Origin: Cellvibrio polysaccharolyticus
Lineage (GTDB): Bacteria > Pseudomonadota > Gammaproteobacteria > Pseudomonadales > Cellvibrionaceae
Assembly (NCBI RefSeq): GCF_015182315.1
Contig: NZ_PRDL01000001.1
Location: 620,001-684,000 of the forward strand
Length of the DNA: 64,000 bases
Reading direction: 5' to 3'
Every line of letters begins with the position of its first letter. Positions within the stretch are counted from its first letter, which is position 1. The notes below the pieces were generated by a model. The model was given only the letters and a program-made list of their open reading frames with translations. It was not told the DNA's origin and did no database searches. A program made the translations under genes and the position numbers. Of the stretch, positions 1-9,113 are shown in pieces.

Positions 1-600
1 TATCCAATATTTTTTCATAAAAACAACCAGACTGGAAAATTTCACGCAATTGCCTTATTTGGTTTCAAAGATAAAGAAAACCTTTTTTTGACGGAGAAAG
101 GGTGGGATGCCGGTTATATTCCATTGACGATCACGCGCCAGCCTTTTCTTATTGGCTTGCAGCAGTACCAGGAAGATGGTGTGACCAAAAAGCAAAGAGT
201 TATTCATCTTGACATGGATAACCCGCGAGTCAATGAAACAGCCGGGCAGGTGCTTTTTCTGGAGTACGGTGGCAATACCCCCTATCTGGAGCACATGGTG
301 TCGGTTTTGGAAGCCATTCATAACGGCTACGAAGACAACGAAAATTTTATTGCCAAACTTCAGCAATTCGACTTGCTTGAATCTTTTCTGCTGGATGTCA
401 AATTACATGATGGTTCCGGTAGTCAAATGCAAGGGTTCTACACGATCAATGAAGACAAGCTGGCGGCGTTGAGCGGTGATGCATTGGCAAATCTGAACAG
501 TCACGGCTATTTGCAAGCCATTTATATGGTAATAGCGTCGCACGCGAATATCCGCACGCTGGTTAATAAAAAAAATGAGAGATTGCAAGCCGGCCGGTGA
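1..600 (+). CDS. SapC family protein (5' partial)
   Basis: The reading frame is already open at base 1 and runs to TGA at 598-600, so the first part of the gene lies outside the window; the TTG at 88 is internal. About 199 codons are visible. The text from YPIFFHK through FLTEKGWDAGYIP to the QQFDLLESF region resembles the SapC family, whose members are usually about 240 residues. Family context: SapC-like genes are often found beside tryptophan-halogenase-like genes and TonB-dependent receptors in polysaccharide utilisation loci of gammaproteobacteria and Caulobacter relatives. The halogenase-like gene follows 21 bases later in the same direction, so the two are probably cotranscribed. The biochemical function is not established, and the name does not imply the peptide-transport SapC of enterobacteria. 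Confidence 0.75.
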   Translation, partial: YPIFFHKNNQTGKFHAIALFGFKDKENLFLTEKGWDAGYIPLTITRQPFLIGLQQYQEDGVTKKQRVIHLDMDNPRVNETAGQVLFLEYGGNTPYLEHMVSVLEAIHNGYEDNENFIAKLQQFDLLESFLLDVKLHDGSGSQMQGFYTINEDKLAALSGDALANLNSHGYLQAIYMVIASHANIRTLVNKKNERLQAGR

Positions 601-621
601 GCAAGTTGAAGGGGTTAATGT

Positions 622-2133
622 ATGACCGCGAAGGGTATAACCAGGGTTGTTATTGTCGGCGGCGGAACCGCGGGTTGGATGGCGGCGGCTGCGCTGTCAA
701 AATTTCTGGGAAAAACGCTGGATATATCGCTTATCGAGTCTGATGATATTGGTACTGTCGGCGTGGGTGAAGCCACCGTACCACCCCTGATCGACTTCCA
801 TAGATTGCTGGGCATTAACGAGCCGGATTTTATGGCGGTCACTCAGGCAACCATCAAGCTCGGTATCTCTTTTGAAAACTGGAAAGAACAAGGCGATAAA
901 TACATTCATGCCTTTGGCAATACCGGCAAGGATCATTGGGCGGCCGGGTTTTGGCATTGTTGGCTCAAGGGCTTGCGCACAGGCGTAAGCGATAATTACG
1001 GTGATTACAATGTCGAGCATCTGGCAGCCAGGGCAGGCAAGTTTGCCATTCTGCCCAAATCAAGAGATGGCTATAACTATCAGGTAAATTACGCCTACCA
1101 TTTTGATGCAGCGCTGTACGCAAAATTTTTAAGAAAGCTGGCAGAAAATAATAATGTCACACGCATTGAGGGAAAAATAACCGGCGTAGTAACCGGTACC
1201 GATAACGGTTTCATTGAGTCAGTTACCCTGGCATCCGGCCAGATTATAGCAGGCGAGTTGTTTATTGATTGCTCCGGTTTTCGGGGGTTATTGATTGAGC
1301 AGACACTGCACACAGGTTACGAAGACTGGTCTCATTGGCTGCCTTGCGATAGCGCGGTTGCAGTTCAAACTACGTTGGTTAAATCACCGGTTCCCTATAC
1401 GCGTGCTATCGCACGGGATTTTGGTTGGCAATGGCGCATTCCCTTGCAGCATCGGGAAGGTACCGGACTGGTGTACTGCAGCCGTTATCTCAGCGATGAA
1501 GATGCAAAAAAAACCTTACTACGAAATGTCGATGGCGAGCCGTTCTTTGAGCCGAGGGTTATAAAATTTCGTCCTGGACAGCGCTTGAAGCACTGGAATA
1601 AAAATTGTGTTGCCCTCGGGCTCGCCAGCGGTTTTATTGAGCCTCTTGAGTCAACCAGTATTCATCTGATTCAGCAGGGGATTCTGCGTCTGGTGCGATT
1701 ATTTCCTTCCGGTGGTGTCCGGCAATCAGATATTGATACCTTCAACGCGCAGACCAAAATTGAAACTGACAATGTCAGGGATTTTATCATTCTGCACTAC
1801 CATGCCACACAGAGAACGGATACCCCTTTCTGGCGCTATTGTCGCAACATGACGGTGCCGGATTCTCTGGCGAAGAAGCTGGAACTGTTCCGGCAATCCG
1901 GAAAAATTTTCAGAGTTCCCGGTGAATTTTTCGGAGAAAATTCCTGGGTTCAGGTTTTGCTGGGCCAGGGGGTTGTGCCACAGCACTATCATCAGATTGT
2001 TGACATCATGAGCGATGATGAACTTGCGGAATTTTTAAGCAGTGTGAAGCTTTCTGCTCAGCGTTTGGTTGAGCAATTGCCAAGTCATCAAGACTTCCTT
2101 GAACGTTATTGCAAGGCGAAGCCTGAAAGGTAG
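622..2133 (+). CDS. Tryptophan halogenase family FAD-dependent protein
   Basis: A 503-residue flavoprotein of the PrnA/RebH family. The FAD-binding GGGTAGW lies at residues 13-19, the GEATVP motif at 49-54, a lysine at residue 79 aligns with the catalytic Lys79 of PrnA/RebH, and the diagnostic WxWxIP motif is at 269-274. All known catalytic signatures are therefore present. A FADH2-dependent halogenase oxidises chloride or bromide and passes hypohalous acid to the lysine; the substrate here cannot be read from sequence. It follows the SapC-like gene by 21 bases and precedes the GH3/GH16 pair, a context known for TonB-receptor-linked halogenase homologues whose physiological role is unclear. 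ATG at 622 has a purine-rich stretch upstream. Confidence 0.85.
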   Translation: MTAKGITRVVIVGGGTAGWMAAAALSKFLGKTLDISLIESDDIGTVGVGEATVPPLIDFHRLLGINEPDFMAVTQATIKLGISFENWKEQGDKYIHAFGNTGKDHWAAGFWHCWLKGLRTGVSDNYGDYNVEHLAARAGKFAILPKSRDGYNYQVNYAYHFDAALYAKFLRKLAENNNVTRIEGKITGVVTGTDNGFIESVTLASGQIIAGELFIDCSGFRGLLIEQTLHTGYEDWSHWLPCDSAVAVQTTLVKSPVPYTRAIARDFGWQWRIPLQHREGTGLVYCSRYLSDEDAKKTLLRNVDGEPFFEPRVIKFRPGQRLKHWNKNCVALGLASGFIEPLESTSIHLIQQGILRLVRLFPSGGVRQSDIDTFNAQTKIETDNVRDFIILHYHATQRTDTPFWRYCRNMTVPDSLAKKLELFRQSGKIFRVPGEFFGENSWVQVLLGQGVVPQHYHQIVDIMSDDELAEFLSSVKLSAQRLVEQLPSHQDFLERYCKAKPER

Positions 2134-2576
2134 ACGTTCCTGATGGCAGAGCTGATGAAGCGGGCTTCGTATATTGAGTTTTACATCCTGCATAAGCGGC
2201 TATCCCGACTTCCTCCTTTTCAGCATAACTATCAGCAAATTGTCCCACCTTGCTACTTTTATCCAACATGGGACGACCGAATGTGACCGCCTTGCGATGA
2301 TGCCAGTATTGGTGTTCATGCCGGTCGACTTTATTGGGCATGTCTTTCTGTTTGAATACCAATTCGGGCTTTGGGAGCAAGTCAGGTGCTTCCAGGTCGC
2401 TCTCGGAAAAATCGGGTGCTTGCCAGCCCGGTTTTCTCTGGCGGGCTTTCTTGTTGGCTCCCTCTGGTTGTTACAGACGGGAGTCCTTTTTAAAAAAATT
2501 AATTCAGGCCCGATAAAACCTTAATGCACCTATGTGATTGCGATAAGGCACCATCTTATTCAGGGAATTATTCATA
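2134..2576. other. 443-base gap without a confident gene
   Basis: Overlapping open frames exist on both strands. The minus-strand frame is open and charged from about 2490 down into the 3' end of the halogenase gene but has no convincing start, ribosome site or recognisable family. Near 2457-2495 a short GC stem (ggctccc / gggagtcc, with one unpaired base) is followed by five T's and could be a terminator for the upstream genes. The GH3 promoter should lie in the last 80 bases. I assign no gene here. Confidence 0.4.
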
Positions 2577-5102
2577 ATGACCAAGTCAAAAATTTTGCTG
2601 TTTGCCACTGCTCTGACACTCATCGGCTGTACGGACAGTGAAAGAGATACAGGCCAAAAAGATCTGCCTGTTAACGCTCCGGGAGTTGAATGGCCTGCTA
2701 TTAAAAGTGATGTGGTAAGGGATGACGCCATAGAGTCACGTGTTAATACACTGCTTGAAAAAATGTCCCAGGAAGAAAAAGTTGGCCAGATCATGCAGCC
2801 GGAACTGCGGCACATTACGCCGGAAGACATTAAAAAATACCACGTTGGCTCGGTATTAAATGGCGGTGGTGCTTTTCCGAATGACAACAAGTACGCAAAA
2901 CCTGGTGATTGGGTGGCCTTGGCGGATACTTTTTATAACGCGTCCATGGACGACAGTGACGGAGCTATTGCTATCCCTATTATTTGGGGAACCGATGCGG
3001 TACACGGTCACAACAATGTGATTGGCGCGACCATTTTTCCGCATAACATCGGCCTGGGTGCGATGAATAACCCGGATTTGATCGAAAAAATTGGCGCTGC
3101 CACCGCACGGGAAATTGCGGTGACCGGTATCGACTGGAGCTTCGCCCCCACGCTTGCGGTAGTGCGTGATGATCGCTGGGGAAGAACCTACGAGTCTTAT
3201 TCCGAAGACCCGGCCATCGTGAAAGCTTATGGCGGTCGTATGGTGAAAGGTCTGCAAGGCGAAGCGAATACCCCGCAATTTATGGCGGCGGATCGGGTGG
3301 TTTCCACGGCCAAACATTTTATTGCTGATGGGGGTACGCAAGGCGGGGTAGATCGCGCCAATGCCGATATTTCAGAAGAAGAACTGCGTGACATTCATGC
3401 TGCCGGTTATTTTTCCGCACTGGCCGCTGGCAGCCAAACGGTGATGGCATCGTTTAACAGCTGGCAGGGCGAAACGCTGCACGGCCATCAATATTTGCTC
3501 ACCGGTGTACTGAAAGAAAAAATGGGCTTTGATGGTTTCGTGGTTGGCGATTGGAGCGGCCATGAATTTGTACCCGGCTGTACCCGCAACAGCTGTGCCC
3601 AGGCAATCAACGCCGGCCTGGATATGTTTATGGCGCCCAATGAAGATTGGAAAGAACTCTACGCCAACACCCTTGCGCAAGTAAACAGCGGTGAAATTTC
3701 GCAAGCCCGTCTGGACGATGCGGTACGGCGTATTCTGCGCGTTAAAGTGCGTGCCGGTCTGTTTGAAAAGGGCGCGCCGTCCACCCGGGATTTTTCCGGA
3801 AAAGAAAACTGGCTGGGCGCCGCAGAACATCGTGATATTGCCCGACAAGCCGTCCGCGAATCGCTGGTATTGCTGAAAAATAAAAATCAGTTATTACCCT
3901 TGAAACCTGACGCCAAAATATTGGTAACCGGCGATGGCGCCGATGATATTGGCAAACAATCCGGCGGTTGGACAATCTCGTGGCAAGGCACCGGAAATAG
4001 CAACAGTGACTTCCCCAATGGCGTATCCCTCTTTGCCGGTATTCAGGAAAAAGTGAGCGCGGCTGGCGGCGAAGCCTGGTTAAGTGAAGATGGCAGTTAT
4101 CAGCAGAAACCCGACGTAGCCATCGTGGTCTTTGGCGAAGATCCCTATGCCGAAATGCAGGGTGATATTCAGCGCCTGAAGTTGCCCGACAACAACAGTT
4201 TGGCGTTGATGAAAAAATTCCGTGCCGAAAATATCCCGGTGGTGGCTTTATTTATTACCGGTCGCCCGCTGTGGGTTAACCGTGAACTGAATGCGTCTGA
4301 CGCGTTTATGGTGGTATGGCTGCCAGGCTCTGAAGGCGCCGGTGTCGCCGATGTTATTTTCCGCAACGCTGCCGGTGATATGGATCATCCGGTAAAAGGC
4401 AAGTTGTCATTCTCCTGGCCGGCAACGCCGGATCAGACGCCGTTGAACCTGGGCGATAAAAATTACGCGCCGTTGTTTCCTTTCGGCTATGGTTTAAGCT
4501 GGGGCGAGAGCGACACACTGGATGATAATTTGTCGGAAGAAGCGGGCAGTGTGTTAGCGGATACCTCGGAAGAATTAAGAATTTTTGATAACCGTCCCCT
4601 GGAACCCTGGCACCTGATCATTTCCGATCAATTGAATAATCATCTCACCGTGACCGGCAGCTCGGCGCAATTGCAGAGCATTTCGCTACGCGCTATGGAC
4701 CGCCATGTACAGGAAGACAGTCGCCAGATTACCTGGCGCGCTGGCCAGCAAAGCCGTGTCAGTTTTACCTCGCATCAGCGCACGGATCTTACTCCATGGC
4801 TATCTGAAAATGCGGTGCTGAAACTGGAGATGCGAGTGGACAAACCTGCCGATAGCGCTGTGCTACTCGGTATGTATTGCGGTCAGGATTGTCAGGGCAG
4901 CATCGATATTACCGCTGCGCTACAAGAAAAAACCGCCGGTGAGTGGTTTGAGCTGGCCGTTCCGCTGTCGTGTTTCGCATCAGAGCAATTCCGTCCCGGA
5001 ATGGTGTTGTCACCGTTGGTATTAATGACGGATGGCGATCTCACCCTGTCGTTGCACGATGTGCGTATTACTAAAAAAGAGGCCAATTTTTCTTGCGATT
5101 AA
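2577..5102 (+). CDS. GH3 beta-glucosidase / exo-glucanase lipoprotein
   Basis: An 841-residue family 3 glycoside hydrolase. The N-terminus has a lipoprotein signal ending in LIGC (Cys18), so the mature enzyme should be membrane-anchored, probably facing the periplasm or outer surface. The (alpha/beta)8 domain carries the typical GTDAVHGHNN region and the nucleophile motif GFVVGDW with Asp325. The alpha/beta sandwich domain follows, with the GYGLSW region near residue 640. The last ~180 residues resemble the galactose-binding-like domain found at the C-terminus of the ExoP/CelD type of GH3 exo-beta-glucanases. It releases glucose from beta-1,3/1,4-glucan ends. A GH16 endo-glucanase lipoprotein follows, so a laminarin- or lichenan-type beta-glucan is the likely substrate. 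Confidence 0.92.
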   Translation: MTKSKILLFATALTLIGCTDSERDTGQKDLPVNAPGVEWPAIKSDVVRDDAIESRVNTLLEKMSQEEKVGQIMQPELRHITPEDIKKYHVGSVLNGGGAFPNDNKYAKPGDWVALADTFYNASMDDSDGAIAIPIIWGTDAVHGHNNVIGATIFPHNIGLGAMNNPDLIEKIGAATAREIAVTGIDWSFAPTLAVVRDDRWGRTYESYSEDPAIVKAYGGRMVKGLQGEANTPQFMAADRVVSTAKHFIADGGTQGGVDRANADISEEELRDIHAAGYFSALAAGSQTVMASFNSWQGETLHGHQYLLTGVLKEKMGFDGFVVGDWSGHEFVPGCTRNSCAQAINAGLDMFMAPNEDWKELYANTLAQVNSGEISQARLDDAVRRILRVKVRAGLFEKGAPSTRDFSGKENWLGAAEHRDIARQAVRESLVLLKNKNQLLPLKPDAKILVTGDGADDIGKQSGGWTISWQGTGNSNSDFPNGVSLFAGIQEKVSAAGGEAWLSEDGSYQQKPDVAIVVFGEDPYAEMQGDIQRLKLPDNNSLALMKKFRAENIPVVALFITGRPLWVNRELNASDAFMVVWLPGSEGAGVADVIFRNAAGDMDHPVKGKLSFSWPATPDQTPLNLGDKNYAPLFPFGYGLSWGESDTLDDNLSEEAGSVLADTSEELRIFDNRPLEPWHLIISDQLNNHLTVTGSSAQLQSISLRAMDRHVQEDSRQITWRAGQQSRVSFTSHQRTDLTPWLSENAVLKLEMRVDKPADSAVLLGMYCGQDCQGSIDITAALQEKTAGEWFELAVPLSCFASEQFRPGMVLSPLVLMTDGDLTLSLHDVRITKKEANFSCD

Positions 5103-5124
5103 TGGTTTTCAAGTAGCACCTTAT

Positions 5125-5166
5125 CGACGTTTTGGCAGCAATCGCCAAAACGTCGAGTGATTTTTA
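5125..5166 (+). terminator. Stem-loop between GH3 and GH16 genes
   Basis: A perfect 12-bp stem, cgacgttttggc / gccaaaacgtcg at 5125-5136 and 5144-5155, with a 7-base loop, is followed after five bases by a T-rich stretch. It probably ends or attenuates GH3 transcription before the GH16 gene. The short distance between stem and T-run makes this less than ideal. Confidence 0.5.
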
Positions 5167-5208
5167 TTTCATCACTTTTTACCCATAACGATATAAAACG
5201 AGGTAACT

Positions 5209-7368
5209 ATGAAAAACGTCACAAAGCAATATACCCCTGTCCCCTGGTTAGCCGTCAGTGCCGGTTGTTTGTTGTTAACCGCGTGCGGTAGTGATTCAAA
5301 AACCAATTTTACCCCAGGCAGCAGTTCGTCATCTTCCAGTATGGTTTCGTCATCATCCAGCCAGGCCAGCTCCGAACCTGCCTCCTTATGGAATCTGGTG
5401 TGGTCTGATGAGTTTGATGGCAACACCCTTGACCGTGAAAAATGGTCGTTCGAAAAAAATTGCTGGGGTGGCGGTAATAACGAACTGCAATGCTACATAG
5501 AGAGTGATCGCAACGCCTATGTTGCCGATGGCAAATTACATATTGTTGCACTCAAGGAAAGCACCGATGGCCCGTCGTTGAATGAGGAAGATCCGGGCTA
5601 TCCTGGTGCGAGTGTCACGCGGGATTATTCATCAGCGCGTTTACGCTCAAAAGGTAATGGCGATTGGACATACGGGCGTATTGAAATTAACGCACGTTTG
5701 CCGCAGGGGCAAGGTATTTGGCCGGCATTCTGGATGCTGCCCAGTGAAAACCGTTACGGTGGTTGGCCACTCAGTGGCGAAATTGACATTCTGGAAGCGG
5801 TTAATCTCAACACGCCCGGTTTTGAAAATACCGTGCATGGCACACTGCACTACGGACAAACCTGGCCTAATAATCAATACACCGGCACCGAGTACAGTCC
5901 ACCGCAAAATACCTGGGAAGTTTTTCATACTTACGCCGTGGAATGGCAAGAAGGTGAAATCCGCTGGTACGTAGACGAGGTGCATTTTGCAACGCAAACA
6001 TCGGATGGCTGGTTCACCTATTATTGGGGCGGCGATGAAAAAGGTTTCACTACCGGTAGCCCGGCAGCACCTTTTGACCAGAATTTCCATTTACTGTTGA
6101 ACCTTGCTGTGGGTGGCAATTGGCCCGGCAGCCCGAATGCAGAAACAGTATTCCCGCAAACCCTGGAAATTGATTATGTGCGGGTTTATCAGTGCAGCCT
6201 TGATCCGGAAACGGGTAAAGGTTGCGCTACTTCCATCAACCCGGAAGTAACCCCGCTGCCAGGTGTGCCTGCACCACAGCAAAAAGAAATTTCTCTCTAC
6301 AAGGATGGGCCGCAAACCCTTGAGTTTTCTATCCAGGGTGGCACGGTCAGCAATACTCTGCAACCGGCGCATTGGGATAATGGTAGCGGTAATGTATCCG
6401 TCAGCTTTGCCGATTCATGGAATATTGCATTTGCGGGTTTGCCGGGGAATGCTTTTTTATCATCGGGTGATATGAGTGCGGTAGACGGTGTAAAAAACGG
6501 TTTCAAGCTCACCAACATGGCCAGCAACGGTGAGTTGAAATTTGATCTGTTTGTAGAATCAATTGATCCTGAAACCGAATTGCATATCAAACTCGACAGC
6601 GGTTGGCCGAATGTCAGTTATGTCGCCATTGATACGCCAGCGGTAGGCGAGTGGACGCCGGTTGCTATCGCTTTGCATCAACTGCAACCGAATAATGTTG
6701 AACCGGGTGCGGTTGATTTTGCGCATGTGCTCAATCCATTTGTGATTGAGCCTTTCAATGGCAAAGCCAGTGTTCGTTTGAATAACATTCGTTTTGTGTG
6801 CGCCGGCATTTGTAGTGTTGACCCGGTGCTGGAAGGGGTGACGTCGGTACTGGATCAAACCTTTTCTATCTACGAGCAAGGTGGTGTTGGCCCCAACTGG
6901 GATTTCGGTATCGGCTCGTGGGATAACAACAGCGGTCATGTACAAGTCTCCCGGGTAGCGGTTGCCGGACGTGGGGAAGTGATTGATGTACGTTTCGGTT
7001 CAGTGGCTGGCCAGAATGGATTAATGTTTATTCAATCTACCACACCGAAAAACGCCACTGCCTTTCTGGACGGCGGCTATCTTGAATTTGATATTAAAGT
7101 GATCGACTACGGTGCCAGCAATCAAACCCTTATCGTAAAAGCGGAAAGCGGCCCGTCAACGGGTACTGCGGATATTGCACTAACACCGCCACCCGCGGTG
7201 GGAGAATGGCAAACCATCCGGATGGATGTTCGTGACATGGTAGAGCATGAAGGCACCAACAGCGCCTTCAATCTGGCGGCGTTCAATACGCCGTTTGTTT
7301 TTTTACCCGCGTGGGATAATCAGGCTGGTGTGCATGTGCAACTTGATAATATTCGTTGGGTAAAATAA
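5209..7368 (+). CDS. GH16 endo-beta-1,3-glucanase (laminarinase-like) lipoprotein
   Basis: A 719-residue modular enzyme. A lipoprotein signal ends in LLTACGS, followed by a serine-rich linker (about residues 38-56) of the kind common in Cellvibrio and relatives. The GH16 catalytic domain spans roughly 60-335 with the signature EIDILE, giving nucleophile Glu191 and acid/base Glu196. Two related beta-sandwich-like modules follow, at about 355-540 and 555-719; both contain an FSI-rich start, a WDNxSG motif and end in a V-x-LDNIR-type strand. They resemble the ExoP-type C-terminal domain and probably bind glucan. Predicted role: endo-cleavage of beta-1,3(-1,4)-glucan on the cell surface or in the periplasm, feeding the preceding GH3 enzyme. 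A strong purine-rich ribosome site (gaggtaact) precedes ATG 5209. Confidence 0.92.
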   Translation: MKNVTKQYTPVPWLAVSAGCLLLTACGSDSKTNFTPGSSSSSSSMVSSSSSQASSEPASLWNLVWSDEFDGNTLDREKWSFEKNCWGGGNNELQCYIESDRNAYVADGKLHIVALKESTDGPSLNEEDPGYPGASVTRDYSSARLRSKGNGDWTYGRIEINARLPQGQGIWPAFWMLPSENRYGGWPLSGEIDILEAVNLNTPGFENTVHGTLHYGQTWPNNQYTGTEYSPPQNTWEVFHTYAVEWQEGEIRWYVDEVHFATQTSDGWFTYYWGGDEKGFTTGSPAAPFDQNFHLLLNLAVGGNWPGSPNAETVFPQTLEIDYVRVYQCSLDPETGKGCATSINPEVTPLPGVPAPQQKEISLYKDGPQTLEFSIQGGTVSNTLQPAHWDNGSGNVSVSFADSWNIAFAGLPGNAFLSSGDMSAVDGVKNGFKLTNMASNGELKFDLFVESIDPETELHIKLDSGWPNVSYVAIDTPAVGEWTPVAIALHQLQPNNVEPGAVDFAHVLNPFVIEPFNGKASVRLNNIRFVCAGICSVDPVLEGVTSVLDQTFSIYEQGGVGPNWDFGIGSWDNNSGHVQVSRVAVAGRGEVIDVRFGSVAGQNGLMFIQSTTPKNATAFLDGGYLEFDIKVIDYGASNQTLIVKAESGPSTGTADIALTPPPAVGEWQTIRMDVRDMVEHEGTNSAFNLAAFNTPFVFLPAWDNQAGVHVQLDNIRWVK

Positions 7369-7426
7369 AGGTCTTGCTATTGGCAGGTCCCTGGCTGCTT
7401 GGAACCCCCGGGCTGGCACAATGCAA

Positions 7427-7470
7427 GTTTGGCGTCAGGAAGCTTGTTTCAAAACTGTCGAGTCAGGGAC
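7427..7470 (+). repeat. One-armed copy (A) of a dispersed inverted-repeat element
   Basis: Bases 7427-7454 read gtttggcgt, then a 13-base private segment, then tcaaaa. They are followed directly by the core ctgtcgagtcaggga. The layout is the same as in the two complete copies near 52.3 and 52.6 kb, and the ten or so bases before the arm (cacaatgca) are also shared with the 52.6 kb copy. I cannot find the matching second arm before the AraC-type gene starts at 7566, so this copy looks truncated or decayed. The downstream ccgccatggatggcgg could form a small hairpin. Confidence 0.6.
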
Positions 7471-7565
7471 GCCCGCCATGGATGGCGGAAGTTAGAGCAA
7501 CGCGGTTGCCGCAACGCAGGAGCAGTTGACTCGTCACAGCTACGGATTACTATTGGCAAGCCTTT

Positions 7566-8723
7566 TCATTCGCCCGCTTTAACGCCACTTTCAAGCACAC
7601 CACGCTTGCGGAACTCCGTGGGTGAAATACCCACCAGCCGATTGAAAAAGCGATGGAAGGCTGATTTGCTGTTAAAGCCGGCTTTAAGCAAAATATCCAG
7701 AATGGTCATGTCGGCGTGATCGGCATCAATCAGCAGGCGCTTGGCTTCTTCTACCCGGTAACTGTTCATAAACTCAAAGAAGTTGGTGCCGTAATGTTTA
7801 TTGATAACCGCAGACACTTCTTTTACCGGCAAATCTACCCGGCGCGAAAACTCCTCAATATTCAAATTCTGCTTTAAAAAAAGTTTCTGGCTTTCCATGC
7901 CTTGCTGCACTTTTTCAATAGCGCTGCTGGTCAGCTTCTCATCAATTTTATCCCGGGCGGGTTCTTCACGGGTGGTAAGCAGCTTGTGGGCGTACACCAG
8001 GCTGTAGGTGAAAAGCGCATTGATCAAAATAAAAATAATGTAGTTATCGGCAATACCGAAACTGTCAGAAACATCCGGTGAGGCAGTTTGCGCAATAATA
8101 TGCGAGAGGCCACTGAGCGCCCAGCTGGCGAGAAAACCAATCGTCAGAACATTAAGCCAGCCAGGTTCGGTGCTGGAAAAATCGGAGTACTGGTTTTTTA
8201 ATTCGGTGAAATATTTTCGTGTTTTCACCACCGCCGCAATGCCATAAACAAACGGCACTATTTTGGCCAAATGCCAGACAAAGTTCACCAGCTCCCGCTC
8301 AAGCGCGGTGCTATCAACCGTGCGGAAACTTAAATCGGCACTGGCAATACCAAACACCGCCAGCCAGATAAAAGTCGCTATTACCGGCGCTGCGTGCCAC
8401 CCGTGTGAGGGTTTTAATTTAAAACCCTCCTGGGTCAGCGCGACAACATAAAAATATAAGATGGGGCCTTTTAATAGCAGGGCGGCCACCAGGAAGTAGG
8501 GTAGTAATTGTTGATCAAATAAAGGCGTGATGTGAACGAAGCCGTTCCAGAGAATCAGAATGCAGCTTGAGCCAATGGCAATACAAAGTAAAAAACCGGT
8601 CAATAAAAGGCTGGCCAACCGGTTGGTGACCGGTAACACCGCCTGAAAAATTGCCAGCAGCAGACACTCTGCAATGGTCATCAACAGGACGACATCATGA
8701 ATATTAAAAATATGCGCTTTCAT
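7566..8723 (-). CDS. AraC family regulator with N-terminal membrane domain
   Basis: A 385-residue protein with about seven hydrophobic segments in residues 1-250 (for example near 10-30, 37-60, 75-95, 108-128, 185-205 and 225-245) and an AraC-type double helix-turn-helix in the last ~100 residues (IEEFSRRVDLPVKEVSAVINKHYG, then ILDILLKAGFNSKSAFHRFF and G-ISPTEFRKR). The architecture is a membrane-embedded sensor fused to a DNA-binding domain. It lies convergent to the GH3/GH16 block and may control it in response to a periplasmic or membrane signal, but this is inference from position only. Confidence 0.88.
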   Translation of the reverse strand: MKAHIFNIHDVVLLMTIAECLLLAIFQAVLPVTNRLASLLLTGFLLCIAIGSSCILILWNGFVHITPLFDQQLLPYFLVAALLLKGPILYFYVVALTQEGFKLKPSHGWHAAPVIATFIWLAVFGIASADLSFRTVDSTALERELVNFVWHLAKIVPFVYGIAAVVKTRKYFTELKNQYSDFSSTEPGWLNVLTIGFLASWALSGLSHIIAQTASPDVSDSFGIADNYIIFILINALFTYSLVYAHKLLTTREEPARDKIDEKLTSSAIEKVQQGMESQKLFLKQNLNIEEFSRRVDLPVKEVSAVINKHYGTNFFEFMNSYRVEEAKRLLIDADHADMTILDILLKAGFNSKSAFHRFFNRLVGISPTEFRKRGVLESGVKAGE

Positions 8724-8757
8724 GAATTAACCGAAACTTTATCGTTATCGAAGGCAA

Positions 8758-8786
8758 ATTATAGTGGAAGTGCTTGCCGCTGTCCC
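8758..8786 (-). promoter_or_regulatory. Predicted sigma-70 promoter of the AraC-type gene
   Basis: On the minus strand a perfect TATAAT (8763-8758) lies 17 bases after GGGACA (8786-8781), about 35 bases upstream of the start codon at 8723. The -35 box matches the consensus at four of six positions. Confidence 0.45.
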
Positions 8787-9113
8787 GATTGAAGCAGAAT
8801 CACCGGCGGATAGCCAGTTGTAAACCACCACACCGCAAAATGACTGCCATTAACGCTGCAGGAAAAGGCTGCCGTAAAATACGCTGGGCCGAAAGAAATG
8901 ATAAGCACTGCACCTGAGCCGAGTAACCACGCAGAGGTTAACTGCCAGTACTAAAAGCGCGCTGTGGAGAATGAGAATAATTACGAAAAGTATTGTTTTG
9001 TCAGGCGAGGGAATTTGCGAAGTGCGTTGCCATCCAACTCCAAACCTCTACTATGCCGACGACCAATCCCGCGCTATGCTCATGGTTTCGGATTTGACGA
9101 TTAACAGTTGCTT
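8787..9113. other. Gap between divergent AraC-type and hydrolase genes
   Basis: Apart from the AraC-side promoter I see no gene, stable stem-loop or repeat here. The short frames are unsupported. The region presumably contains the promoter of the hydrolase gene, but no clear -10/-35 pair stands out. Confidence 0.4.

Noticed and set aside
2174..2524. 116-residue plus-strand protein
   Set aside because: No ribosome site, no recognisable family, biased composition; overlaps a likely terminator.
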